The position numbers were made by a program, and so were the translations under genes. A stretch of 64,000 nt of DNA from Bradyrhizobium yuanmingense. GTDB lineage: Bacteria; Pseudomonadota; Alphaproteobacteria; Rhizobiales; Xanthobacteraceae. Shown here piece by piece: positions 25,045 through 32,837 of this stretch. The stretch lies in contig NZ_FMAE01000001.1 of assembly GCF_900094575.1 (NCBI RefSeq), positions 930,001 to 994,000 of the forward strand, in the 5' to 3' direction. Below the pieces are notes generated by a model that ran no database searches, was not told the origin of the DNA, and worked only from the letters and a program-made list of their open reading frames with translations. Position 1 is the stretch's first letter. The number at the start of each line of letters is the position of its first letter.

Positions 25045-26625
25045 ATGGCCATGAGTGCCAACGATTTTTCGCTGCAATCGCTGCTCCGGATCGAGACCGC
25101 CGCCGACCCTGCCCTGGTCTTCGACGGCAAGGCTGTCTCTCGCGCGGAATTCTCGGCGAAGATCGAGCAGACCGCCGCCTGGCTTGCCGCGCAAGGCATC
25201 GGCAAGGGCGACGTCGTCGCGGTCTGGCTGGTCAACCGGGTCGAATGGCTCGCGCTGCTGTTCGCCGCGGCACGGCTCGGCGCGGTCGTCGCCGCCGTCA
25301 ATACGCGCTACCGCAGCGCAGAGGTCGCGCACCTGCTGAAACTATCAGGCGCGAAGCTCATGGTGGTCGAGGCGGCATTCCGCGCGATCGACTTTGCCGC
25401 CATCCTCGCCGATGTCACCGAGGCCGAGGTGCCCGCGCTGCAACGGCTTGCTGTGGTCGGCGCCGATGCGATCCCGGCGCGCTGGCCCTGCGTGCGGTTC
25501 GATGCGTTCGAGACGCCTTACCCGCTGGCTCCGCCGCCCCAGGATGATGTCGACCTGCCCGTGCTGCTCTACACCACGTCGGGCACCACCAAGGGGCCGA
25601 AGCTGGTCGCGCATTCGCAAGCGACGCTGGCGACGCACGCCGCCTCCGTCGCCCAGGCGCTCCAGCTCGACCACCGCCGTCATTCGCTGCTGGCGATGCT
25701 GCCGTTCTGCGGCACGTTCGGCATGACGAGCCTGCTCGGCTTCCTCGCAGCCGGCGCAACCATTCATGTGCTCGATGCCTTCGAGGCGGCGACGGCGCTG
25801 AAGATCCTCAGCACGCAGGGGATCACGCATTCGTTCGGCTCGGACGAGATGTTCCGGCGCATCCTTGCGCTCACCGATGCGCCGCGCCCGTTCCCGCATC
25901 TCGAAGTCTGCGGCTTCGCTGCGTTCCAGCCCGGCTGGCGCGAGCTGGCCGCCGAGGCCGAAGCGCGCGGCATGAAGCTGTTCGGCCTCTACGGCTCGAG
26001 CGAGGTGCAGGCGCTGTTCTCGATTGGGCGCCTCAGTGATGCCTTTGCCGATCGGATCGAGGGCGGCGGCTCGCCGATGTCGCCGAAGGCGAAAGTCCGC
26101 GTGCGCGATGTCGAGACCGGAGAACTTGCGGCCAGCGGCGTCTCCGGGGAGATCGAGATCAGCGCGCCCTCGCGCTTCCTCGGCTATTTCAACAATCCCG
26201 AAGCGACGCGCGAGGCGATCAGCCCCGACGGCTTCTTCCGCACCGGCGACATCGGCCGGCTGCGCGGCGACGGGTCGTTCGTCTACGAGACCCGCGCCGG
26301 CGATGCGATGCGGCTCGGCGGCTTCCTGGTCGCGCCCGGGGAGATCGAGGACGAGCTCAAATCCTGCGCCGGCGTCGCCGACGCCCAGGTCGTCGCGGTC
26401 GATCTCAAAGGCCAGGCGCGCTGCGTCGCCTTCGTGATCCCGACAAACGAGCCGCCCATGCAGGAGACGCTGATCGCGCGTCTGCGCGAGCGGCTTGCCG
26501 GCTACAAGGTGCCGGCGCGGATCTATGTCGTGGACGCCTTCCCAGTCACCGACAGCGCCAACGGCGTGAAGATCCAGCGCGCCAGGCTTCGCGCCATGGC
26601 GATGGAACGGATCGCCGCGGAATAG
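25045..26625 (+). CDS. AMP-forming acyl-CoA synthetase
   Basis: A 526-residue ANL-superfamily ligase that should activate a carboxylic acid to its CoA thioester through an acyl-adenylate. Motifs: the P-loop LYTTSGTTKGPKLVAHS (about 174-190), LFGLYGSSEVQALFS, the FRTGDIG hinge region and a C-terminal GYKVPARIYVVDAFPVTDSANGVKIQRARL with the catalytic lysine near NGVKIQ. Medium- or long-chain fatty acids or aromatic acids are possible substrates. ATG 25051 is an alternative start. It is convergent with the acyl-CoA dehydrogenase gene, 20 bp away. Confidence 0.9.
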   Translation: MAMSANDFSLQSLLRIETAADPALVFDGKAVSRAEFSAKIEQTAAWLAAQGIGKGDVVAVWLVNRVEWLALLFAAARLGAVVAAVNTRYRSAEVAHLLKLSGAKLMVVEAAFRAIDFAAILADVTEAEVPALQRLAVVGADAIPARWPCVRFDAFETPYPLAPPPQDDVDLPVLLYTTSGTTKGPKLVAHSQATLATHAASVAQALQLDHRRHSLLAMLPFCGTFGMTSLLGFLAAGATIHVLDAFEAATALKILSTQGITHSFGSDEMFRRILALTDAPRPFPHLEVCGFAAFQPGWRELAAEAEARGMKLFGLYGSSEVQALFSIGRLSDAFADRIEGGGSPMSPKAKVRVRDVETGELAASGVSGEIEISAPSRFLGYFNNPEATREAISPDGFFRTGDIGRLRGDGSFVYETRAGDAMRLGGFLVAPGEIEDELKSCAGVADAQVVAVDLKGQARCVAFVIPTNEPPMQETLIARLRERLAGYKVPARIYVVDAFPVTDSANGVKIQRARLRAMAMERIAAE

Positions 26626-26645
26626 ACTCGCTCAGTACGACTTGT

Positions 26646-27812
26646 TCAGTACGATTTGGCGAGCCCCAGCACCTTTTCCGCGATGAAGCTGAGCGCGAGC
26701 TGCGGGCTGACCGGCGCGATGCGCGGGATCAGCACCTCGCGCAAATAGCGCTCGACGTGGAATTCCTTGGCGTAGCCGAAGCCGCCATGGGTCATCACCG
26801 CCTGCTCGCAGGCCGAGAAGCCCGCTTCTCCAGCCAGATACTTCGCCGCGTTCGCCGCTGCGCCGCACGGCATGCCCTTGTCGTATTGCCAGGCCGCCGA
26901 CATCACCATCAGCCAGGCCGCCTCGAGCTCGACCCAGTTCACCGCGAGCGGATGCTGGATGCCTTGGTTCTTGCCGATCGGACGATTGAACACGATTCGC
27001 GTCTTGGCGTATTCGGTCGCGCGCGACAGCGCGAGCTTGCCGAGGCCGACGGCTTCCGCGGCAATCAGGATGCGCTCGGGGTTCATGCCTTCGAGGATGT
27101 ACTCGAAGCCTTTCCCCTCCTCGCCGATGCGATCGTCCATCGGGATCTCGAAGTCCTCGAAGAACAGCTCGTTGGAATCGACGATCTTGCGGCCCATCTT
27201 CTCGATCTCGTGGACCTTGATTCTGTTGCGGTCGAAATCGGTGTAGAACAGGCTGAGGCCGTGGGTCGGCGAGCGCACCTCCTCCAGCGGCGTGGTGCGC
27301 GCCAGCAGCAAAATCTTGTGCGCGACCTGCGCCGTCGAGATCCACACCTTCTGACCATTGACGATGTAGCGGTCGTTCTTGGCGACCGCGCGGGTCTTGA
27401 GCTGGGTCGTGTTGAGGCCGGTGTTCGGCTCGGTGACAGCGAAGCACGCCTTTTCGCGGCCCTCGACCATCGGCGGCAGCATGCGCCTGCGCTGCTCCTC
27501 GGTGCCGAACACGACGACGGGGTTGAGCCCGAACACGTTGATGTGCACCGCCGAGGCACCGGACATGCCGGCGCCCGACTCGGCGATGGTGCGCATCATG
27601 ATCGCAGCTTCGGTGATGCCGAGCCCGGAGCCGCCATATTCTTCCGGCACGCAGATGCCGAGCCAGCCGGCATCCGCCAGCGCCTTATGGAAGTCGTGCG
27701 GGAAGCCGCCGTCGTGGTCCTTCTTCAGCCAATAGGCGTCGGGAAAGCCTTCGCAGATCTTGGCGATGGCGTCGCGAATGGCTTCCTGCTGATCGGTGAG
27801 CGCGAAATCCAT
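26646..27812 (-). CDS. Acyl-CoA dehydrogenase family protein
   Basis: A 388-residue FAD-dependent acyl-CoA dehydrogenase. The N-terminal helical domain starts MDFALTDQQEAIRDAIAKICEGF; the middle domain has CFAVTEPNTGLNTT and a WIS.AQVAH flavin-binding region; the C-terminus has QAVMTHGGFGYAKEFHVERYLRE. The usual catalytic YEGT(N/S) is absent: after the YLRE block the sequence reads VLIPRIAPVSPQLALSF. The catalytic base is thus elsewhere or the reaction differs. It is divergent from the MaoC/CitE pair. Confidence 0.92.
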   Translation of the reverse strand: MDFALTDQQEAIRDAIAKICEGFPDAYWLKKDHDGGFPHDFHKALADAGWLGICVPEEYGGSGLGITEAAIMMRTIAESGAGMSGASAVHINVFGLNPVVVFGTEEQRRRMLPPMVEGREKACFAVTEPNTGLNTTQLKTRAVAKNDRYIVNGQKVWISTAQVAHKILLLARTTPLEEVRSPTHGLSLFYTDFDRNRIKVHEIEKMGRKIVDSNELFFEDFEIPMDDRIGEEGKGFEYILEGMNPERILIAAEAVGLGKLALSRATEYAKTRIVFNRPIGKNQGIQHPLAVNWVELEAAWLMVMSAAWQYDKGMPCGAAANAAKYLAGEAGFSACEQAVMTHGGFGYAKEFHVERYLREVLIPRIAPVSPQLALSFIAEKVLGLAKSY

Positions 27813-27908
27813 GGTCTTGACCTCCCTTCGCGTTCTTTAGCTCGAAAAACCGCAGGCAGATACGTGAATTTGCCCGCGAAGTGTGCCAACCATGCATGGG
27901 GTCATGCG

Positions 27909-27934
27909 GCGCGACATTATGCGCGCGACGTTAT
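27909..27934. promoter_or_regulatory. Direct repeat between divergent acyl-CoA genes
   Basis: GCGCGACATTAT (27909-27920) is followed after 2 bp by GCGCGACGTTAT (27923-27934), an 11/12 match at a spacing of 14 bp, between the divergent acyl-CoA dehydrogenase and MaoC starts. It could be a regulator site; no known consensus fits. Confidence 0.3.
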
Positions 27935-27954
27935 TTCGTGAGGAGGAAACCGCG

Positions 27955-28407
27955 ATGGCCGGACTATATTTCGAGGACTTTTCCGTGGGCCAGGAGTTCA
28001 GGCATCCGCTGACCCGGACCGTCACGGAGATGGACAACACCCTATTCAGCCTGCTGACGCTCAACCCGCAGCCCCTACACATCGACGCGCATTTCGCCGC
28101 GAAGACCGAGTTCGGCCAGCGCATTTTCAACAGCCTTTACACCCTCGGCATCATGATCGGCATGACGGTCTATGATACGACCTTGGGCACCACCGTCGCC
28201 AATCTCGGCATGACCGACGTCACCTTTCCGAAGCCGGTCTTCCATGGCGACACGTTGCGGGCCACGACAAAGGTGCTCTCGGTGCGGGAATCCAGATCGC
28301 GGCCCAAGGCCGGCATCGTCGAGTTCGAGCACCATGCCCTCAACCAGAACGACGAGATCGTCGGCAAATGCCGCCGCATGGCGATGATGCACAAGAGGCC
28401 GGTCTGA
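27955..28407 (+). CDS. MaoC-like hydratase
   Basis: A 150-residue single hot-dog-fold MaoC protein, likely hydrating a 2-enoyl-CoA. It begins [25 protein letters not shown] and has the active-site stretch [23 protein letters not shown]. In (R)-specific hydratases this reads GDxNPxH; here the Asp position is Leu/Asn, as in MaoC proteins that pair with CitE-like lyases. GAGGAGGAAA supports ATG 27955. Its stop overlaps the lyase start by 1 bp, so the two proteins probably act together. Confidence 0.85.
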   Translation: MAGLYFEDFSVGQEFRHPLTRTVTEMDNTLFSLLTLNPQPLHIDAHFAAKTEFGQRIFNSLYTLGIMIGMTVYDTTLGTTVANLGMTDVTFPKPVFHGDTLRATTKVLSVRESRSRPKAGIVEFEHHALNQNDEIVGKCRRMAMMHKRPV

Positions 28408-29258
28408 TGCGTTCGATGCTGTTCGTGCCGGGCGATTCCCCGCGCAAATTCGAGAAGGCGAGCGAAGGCAAGGCCGACGCGCTGATCATCGACCTCGAGG
28501 ATTCCGTCGTCGCCGAGAAGAAGGCGGAGGCGCGTGAGCTCACGCTCTCGATGCTGAAGAGCCGCCCCGGCGCGCATCAGCTCTATGTCCGTGTCAACGC
28601 GCTCGACACCGGACTGACGCTGGCCGATCTCGCCGCGATCATGCCGGGCAGGCCTGACGGCATCGTGCTGCCGAAATCGCAAGGGGGCGACGACGTGCGT
28701 CAGGTCGCGACCTGGCTCGAGGCTTTGGAAGCCGCGTCCGGAATCGCGATCGGTTCGACCCGCATCGTCTGCGTCGCGACGGAGACCGCCGGCTCGATCT
28801 TCGGGCTCGGCAGCTACAAGGGCTGCTCCCCTCGCCTCACTGGGCTGATGTGGGGCGCGGAGGATCTCTCCGCCTCGCTCGGCGCCACCGAGAAGGCGAG
28901 CGGCGGCGTGTTCCACAGCCCCTATCGCCTGGCGCGCGATCTCTGCCTGATGGCGGCGGCCGCGGCCGAGGTCGCGCCGATCGACACTGTCTACACCGAC
29001 ATCGACAATCTCGCCGGCCTCGAGCAGGAGACGCGCGCGGCGCGGCGCGACGGCTTTTCGGCCAAGGCGCTGATCCACCCCAAGCATGTCGACATCGTCA
29101 ACGCGGCCTTCGCACCGACGGAGGCCGAGCGCGCCTGGGCGGAGAAGGTGATCGCGGCGTTCGCGAGCAATCCCAATTCCGGCACGCTGCGGCTCGACGG
29201 CCAGATGATCGACAAGCCGCACCTTCGCGCCGCGAAGAAAATTCTCGGCGAGGCCTAG
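28407..29258 (+). CDS. CitE-like CoA ester lyase (HpcH/HpaI family)
   Basis: A 283-residue TIM-barrel lyase that should cleave a 3-hydroxyacyl-CoA such as malyl-, methylmalyl- or citramalyl-CoA. It starts RSMLFVPGDSPRKFEKASEGKADALIIDLEDSV and has the metal-site Glu in VATETAGS and the Asp in LMWGAEDLSA; IHPKHVDIVNAAF is a family signature. The ATG overlaps the MaoC stop (TGATG). Together, MaoC hydration and CitE cleavage would split an unsaturated C4-C5 dicarboxylyl-CoA; the substrate is not decided by sequence. Confidence 0.88.
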   Translation: MRSMLFVPGDSPRKFEKASEGKADALIIDLEDSVVAEKKAEARELTLSMLKSRPGAHQLYVRVNALDTGLTLADLAAIMPGRPDGIVLPKSQGGDDVRQVATWLEALEAASGIAIGSTRIVCVATETAGSIFGLGSYKGCSPRLTGLMWGAEDLSASLGATEKASGGVFHSPYRLARDLCLMAAAAAEVAPIDTVYTDIDNLAGLEQETRAARRDGFSAKALIHPKHVDIVNAAFAPTEAERAWAEKVIAAFASNPNSGTLRLDGQMIDKPHLRAAKKILGEA

Positions 29259-29292
29259 ATCGGGCGTAGGCTGCGGCTTGGAGCTGCCGGCC

Positions 29293-29697
29293 TCAGTCGA
29301 ATCCCTGAACGGGTGGTGCCGGGGAATGCGCCGGCGCGGCAGGGGCGGCTTGAACCGGCGGAGCCTGGACCGGCGGCGGAGCCGGATTGCCGGCAGCTCT
29401 CATCTGGCCGTTGGCGGCCATCGCCTCGCGCGTGCGCGACGGGCTGCCGGTCGCGGCGGCGCGACGTGGCGGCGGCTGCCGGTGCCTGGCCGACTGCGAG
29501 CCTCGCAGGCCCCAGGACCGGGCGATCGAAGGTCCGGCCGTGTAGCCGATCAAGGCGCCGGCGACCGCACCGACCGGCCCCAGCACGACCGCACCCGAGA
29601 CCGCACCAAGCGCCGCATCGCCCGCGCGCTCCTGCGCGAGCGCGCTCGCGGGCACGCAAGCCAGCATTGCGACAGCTATGATCAGTGCCTTGGTCAT
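29293..29697 (-). CDS. Exported hypothetical protein with glycine-rich segment and proline-rich tail
   Basis: A 134-residue protein. A signal peptide ends near residue 21 (ACVPASALAQ). The next segment, GDAALGAVSGAVVLGPVGAVAGALIGYTAG, is a glycine-zipper-like hydrophobic stretch. The C-terminal 35 residues are proline/alanine-rich (APPPVQAPPVQAAPAAPAHS). GGGAGG supports the ATG at 29695-29697. Probably periplasmic or envelope-associated; no function known. Confidence 0.7.
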   Translation of the reverse strand: MTKALIIAVAMLACVPASALAQERAGDAALGAVSGAVVLGPVGAVAGALIGYTAGPSIARSWGLRGSQSARHRQPPPRRAAATGSPSRTREAMAANGQMRAAGNPAPPPVQAPPVQAAPAAPAHSPAPPVQGFD

Positions 29698-29888
29698 CGG
29701 AGCGCCTCCCTCGCGAAGATCACTCCTGCTCAAATATGGCCATACGAGGTTCGCTTGCCGGCCAACAAAAGGCAATCGCGCGAACATCTTGACACCGCTC
29801 GCTCGCTGATTATTTTTTCGCCGAGAAGAGAGATCTTCTCATCCTCGCACAACCAAAGGATCTAACGCGACCGTCTGGAGAGACGACG

Positions 29889-30107
29889 ATGCTCGATGAG
29901 AATCTGGCCCGCATTCGTGCGCACCGCAACAACATCCACCGCTACCGGCGCCTGCTGAAGACCAGGTTGTCGCAGCTGGAGCGCCAGTTCATCGAGAGGC
30001 GCCTAGCCGAAGAGCAATCGGCGCTCGATGGCCTGACCGCCACCACCTTTCCCGTCAGCTTCCGCGCCGCCAAAGCGCCGGCGAACGCGTTGGGGATGGC
30101 GCAATGA
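29889..30107 (+). CDS. Small basic helical protein
   Basis: A 72-residue protein, MLDENLARIRAHRNNIHRYR and onward, rich in Arg, His and Leu over residues 1-48 (probable long helix, RRLLKTRLSQLERQFIERRLAEEQ), with an Ala/Pro tail. GGAGAGACGACG precedes the ATG. Its stop overlaps the next start by 4 bp (ATGA). No family name that I can give with certainty. Confidence 0.65.
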   Translation: MLDENLARIRAHRNNIHRYRRLLKTRLSQLERQFIERRLAEEQSALDGLTATTFPVSFRAAKAPANALGMAQ

Positions 30108-30280
30108 ACAGCCAACGCGACCTGCTCATCCGCGGCAGCGAGAAGGTCATCGGCCATTACGAGCTGCTTCTTGCCAGCGCCAAGAGCGAGCATGAGCGCG
30201 AGCTCTATCGCCAGCGCATCGAACGCGAGCGGCGGCTGATCCGCGACCTGCAAGGCGGATGGGACAACCGCGCCGCCTGA
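30104..30280 (+). CDS. Small charged helical protein, coupled to the preceding gene
   Basis: A 58-residue ORF, MNSQRDLLIRGSEKVIGHYE then LLLASAKSEHERELYRQRIERERRLIRDL. It is highly charged and probably one long helix. The ATGA overlap with the upstream 72-residue ORF and the similar composition suggest a two-gene unit whose products may interact. Function unknown. Confidence 0.6.
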   Translation: MNSQRDLLIRGSEKVIGHYELLLASAKSEHERELYRQRIERERRLIRDLQGGWDNRAA

Positions 30281-30320
30281 GCCGGGAGATCACGCCTCCC
30301 CGGCACCGTCGCAGGGAGGG

Positions 30321-30490
30321 CTATCGCATTTGAGAGCTCTCCCCTGCGGCCATCCTTCGAGACGCCCGCTTGAGGCGGGCTCCTCAGGATGAGGACGGAG
30401 TGTGTGGCTGCAGTTTCAAGAGGCACTGACGCTGATGAGCCTCATCCTGAGGAGGCGCGTAAGCGCCGTCTCGAAGGACGAGGCGTGCGC
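30321..30490. repeat. 170-bp repeat, copy 2
   Basis: This matches 21878-22047 from CTATCGCAT to AGGCGTGCGC with few changes and no large gaps. The same nested hairpin arms are present (CATCCTTCGAGACG / CGTCTCGAAGGACG). It lies downstream of the small-protein pair and of the HtrA gene, in a 294-bp space that otherwise holds only the terminator. Confidence 0.85.
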
Positions 30491-30532
30491 AACGACCGCC
30501 ATCACAAGTCATATGCCATAGCCCTGCCGTCG

Positions 30533-30564
30533 CAGGGACGAACCGCTTCCGCGGTTCGTCCCTG
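30533..30564 (-). terminator. Strong hairpin after the htrA-type gene
   Basis: A perfect 14-bp stem with a 4-base loop (CAGGGACGAACCGC / GCGGTTCGTCCCTG) starts 10 bp past the stop of the protease gene. No T-run follows on the minus strand, so termination would not be classical; it may also protect the 3' end. Confidence 0.55.
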
Positions 30565-30574
30565 TGCATTCGTT

Positions 30575-31684
30575 TCAGCGGACGAGGCGGTTGGGGCCTG
30601 CGAGCGCGCTGCTCGGCTCGGCTGCGGGCGCCACTCTCACGGTGGCGGTGAACGGCGCACCGTTGCGCAGCAGCGTGAGCTTCACGTCCTCGCCGATCCG
30701 CGCCAGGCCGATCGTGTTGCGGAGCTGGGCGGCAGTGCGGATCGGGCGGTCGTCGGCGCCGGTCACGACATCGCCCTTGCGCAGGCCGGCCTTCTCTGCG
30801 GGCGAATCCGCCGCGATCTCGGCGATGACGGCGCCCTGATTCAATCCCTTGTTGACCGACGGATGCAGGTCCTTCAGCGAAATGCCGATGCGGCCGCGCT
30901 CGACCCGGCCGCTCACGATGATCTGCTCCATCACCTTGCGCGCCATGTTGACCGGAATGGCAAAGCCGATGCCGACATTGCCGCCCGCGGGCGAGATGAT
31001 CGCCGAGTTGATACCGACGAGCTCGCCGCGCAGGCTGACCAGCGCGCCGCCGGAATTGCCGGGATTGATCGCCGCGTCGGTCTGGATGAAATCCTCATAG
31101 CCCTGCTTGCCGAGGCCGGTGCGGCCCAGCGCGCTGACGAGCCCCGAGGTCACGGTCTGGCCGAGGCCGAAGGGATTGCCGATCGCGAGGACGAAATCGC
31201 CGACATCGAGCCCGTCGCTGTCGCCGAAGGCAAGCGCCTTGAGCCCGACCGGGTTCTGAACCTGGAGCACCGCGACATCCGTGGGCGGATCACGGCCGAT
31301 CACCTTGGCGGAGAACTGCCGGCCGTCCTTGGTCGTGATCTGAACGGCGGATGTGCCCTCGACCACGTGATTGTTGGTCAGCACATAGCCGCGCTGGGCG
31401 TCGACGATCACCCCGGAGCCGGTCGCATTGACCTCCTTCTCGATCTGCCGGGGAACGTCGAAGAACTCGCGAAACAGCGGATCGCGATAGAGCGGATTGT
31501 CCTCGCGCACGCGGCCGTGCACGGAGATGTTGACCACGGCGGGCGTCACCTGGCGCACCAGCGGCGCCAGGGTCGGCACCGGGCCGCCGGTCTTCACATC
31601 CGGGATCTGGCCGGCGGCAGGCTGCGACGCCGTGAGCGTCAGCATCAGCAAGGCCAGGAACAGCAGACGCACAGCATTCATCAT
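30575..31684 (-). CDS. HtrA/DegP-type serine protease
   Basis: A 369-residue periplasmic trypsin-like protease. A signal peptide covers about residues 1-26 (LLFLALLMLTLTASQPAAG). Catalytic triad: H106 (TNNHVVEG), D136 (PPTDVAVL) and S211 (NPGNSGGAL). One PDZ domain follows (about 265-350: RIGISLKDL, AEKAGLRKGDVVTGADDRPI). With one PDZ domain it is DegS- or short DegP-like. It is the last gene of the leftward heat-shock operon, 48 bp after a 38-residue ORF, so it probably degrades damaged envelope proteins under heat stress. Confidence 0.92.
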   Translation of the reverse strand: MMNAVRLLFLALLMLTLTASQPAAGQIPDVKTGGPVPTLAPLVRQVTPAVVNISVHGRVREDNPLYRDPLFREFFDVPRQIEKEVNATGSGVIVDAQRGYVLTNNHVVEGTSAVQITTKDGRQFSAKVIGRDPPTDVAVLQVQNPVGLKALAFGDSDGLDVGDFVLAIGNPFGLGQTVTSGLVSALGRTGLGKQGYEDFIQTDAAINPGNSGGALVSLRGELVGINSAIISPAGGNVGIGFAIPVNMARKVMEQIIVSGRVERGRIGISLKDLHPSVNKGLNQGAVIAEIAADSPAEKAGLRKGDVVTGADDRPIRTAAQLRNTIGLARIGEDVKLTLLRNGAPFTATVRVAPAAEPSSALAGPNRLVR

Positions 31685-31732
31685 CGTCACCCTGCCGCTT
31701 GTGTTGTGGGGAGTTTCGAAACCTTCGTGGCT

Positions 31733-31849
31733 TCAGCCTTCGTCGCCTGACGCGACGATCCAGCCTTGCAGGGCCAGAAGCGGGACAGTCCAGGCTGCCG
31801 CGGCCTGACCGAGCAGCACGAGAGCGAGGACGGTGGGCGTGACTATCAT
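31733..31849 (-). CDS. 38-residue hydrophobic peptide in the heat-shock operon
   Basis: The ORF gives MIVTPTVLALVLLGQAAAAW then TVPLLALQGWIVASGDEG: one hydrophobic helix. Its ATG overlaps the stop of the upstream 111-residue ORF by 4 bp (ATGA), which supports translation by coupling. The htrA-type gene starts 48 bp later. It may be a small membrane peptide; nothing more can be said. Confidence 0.5.
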   Translation of the reverse strand: MIVTPTVLALVLLGQAAAAWTVPLLALQGWIVASGDEG

Positions 31850-32181
31850 GCCGCCTGCCCTTCTGCGGCGGCCCATGGCCGCCGCAGCCGCATCGGCACG
31901 CCGCCGCCCCGCGGCGGATCATCATTGTCATTGTCGCCGTCGAGCTTGCGCAAGGCGGCCAGAATGTCGGCGAGCCGGACCGTGTGGCTCATGCCGGGAA
32001 TCTCGCGCAAGGCGGGACAGGATTCGACCGCATACATGTCCGATGCCCAGGACGACAGGATGACGCGCTTCTCGGGCGACGAGAGCTCCTCGGCATTCAG
32101 GACGTCGGCAGGCGAGTCGTAGTGGGCGGCAGGATGAAACAGCGGATTGAGAGTGCCGGAACTGGTATTCACGTTGGTCAT
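31846..32181 (-). CDS. Hypothetical protein between Hsp20 and HtrA-type genes
   Basis: A 111-residue protein. The core reads LNPLFHPAAHYDSPADVLNA and then EELSSPEKRVILSSWASDMYAVESCPALREIPG, followed by V.LADILAALRKLDGDND and an Arg-rich tail (MRLRRPWAAAEG). It looks cytosolic. The place in the operon suggests a stress role, but I do not recognise a family with known function. The ATG at 32179-32181 has GGAG nine bases upstream; the longer frame adds a low-complexity Arg/Ser stretch. Confidence 0.65.
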   Translation of the reverse strand: MTNVNTSSGTLNPLFHPAAHYDSPADVLNAEELSSPEKRVILSSWASDMYAVESCPALREIPGMSHTVRLADILAALRKLDGDNDNDDPPRGGGVPMRLRRPWAAAEGQAA

Positions 32182-32268
32182 CGATGGGTCTCCCACATGC
32201 TCCTTTCCAGGGGGACGGCTTGTTGACGATGAGACGGCGGCGCCACATCGCCGCCGTCTCACCTGACG

Positions 32269-32760
32269 TTAGTGCGTATTGATCGCGATGCGCTTGACGC
32301 CTTCGCGTGCCTTCTCCGATTTCGGCAGCGACACGGTCAGGACGCCATTCCTAAACGACGCCTCTGCCTTGTCCTCCTCGACACCCTCCAGCGGAATCTG
32401 CCGTTCGAAGGCGCCGTAATAGCACTCGGTGAAGAACCTGCCTTCGCCCTTGCGCTCCGCCTTCTTCTCGCCGCGGACGGTCAGCACGCCATTGGCGATC
32501 TCGACCTGAACGTCCTTCTCCGTCAGGCCGGGAAGCTCGGCCGAGACGGTCAGCGTCTTGTCGGTCTCGCTGAGCTCGACCTTCGGCCAGCCGAAACGGC
32601 CCTCCATCAGCGGCGACAGGCTGGTCGCCCCGAAGCCGCGGAAGACATCGTCGAACAGACGGTTCATCTCGCGGTGAAGCGTCAGGAACGGATCGAAATT
32701 GTCGCGCGCCGGCGCAAGCTCCTGGTTTTTCGACCAGGGAATGAGATCACGAAAAGCCAT
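32269..32760 (-). CDS. Small heat-shock protein Hsp20, second in operon
   Basis: A 163-residue alpha-crystallin-type chaperone of the class with a GFG.....SP N-terminal arm (FRDLIPWSKNQ, REMNRLFDDVFRGF). The alpha-crystallin domain covers about 52-150 (ELSETDKTLTVSAELPGLTEKDVQVEI, GVLTVRGEKK, the conserved F.RQIPLE and FRNGVLTVSLPK). GAAGGAGGG supports ATG 32758-32760. It holds unfolding proteins in oligomers until DnaK/ClpB act. It lies 77 bp after the first Hsp20, and the spacer has a hairpin. Confidence 0.93.
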   Translation of the reverse strand: MAFRDLIPWSKNQELAPARDNFDPFLTLHREMNRLFDDVFRGFGATSLSPLMEGRFGWPKVELSETDKTLTVSAELPGLTEKDVQVEIANGVLTVRGEKKAERKGEGRFFTECYYGAFERQIPLEGVEEDKAEASFRNGVLTVSLPKSEKAREGVKRIAINTH

Positions 32761-32779
32761 GGTACCCTCCTTCATGCAT

Positions 32780-32817
32780 CGGAAAGCGCGGCCCGCGCAC
32801 GCGCGCGCCGCGTTCCG
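32780..32817 (-). promoter_or_regulatory. Hairpin between the two hsp20 genes
   Basis: CGGAA-AG-CGCGGC is complementary to GCCGCGTTCCG (11 pairs with a 2-base bulge) around a GC-rich loop. It could be a processing site or stabilise the upstream mRNA, giving different amounts of the two chaperones. The second hsp20 gene has no obvious thermometer of its own. Confidence 0.4.
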
Positions 32818-32837
32818 CTACCTGTTCGATCGAGCGA

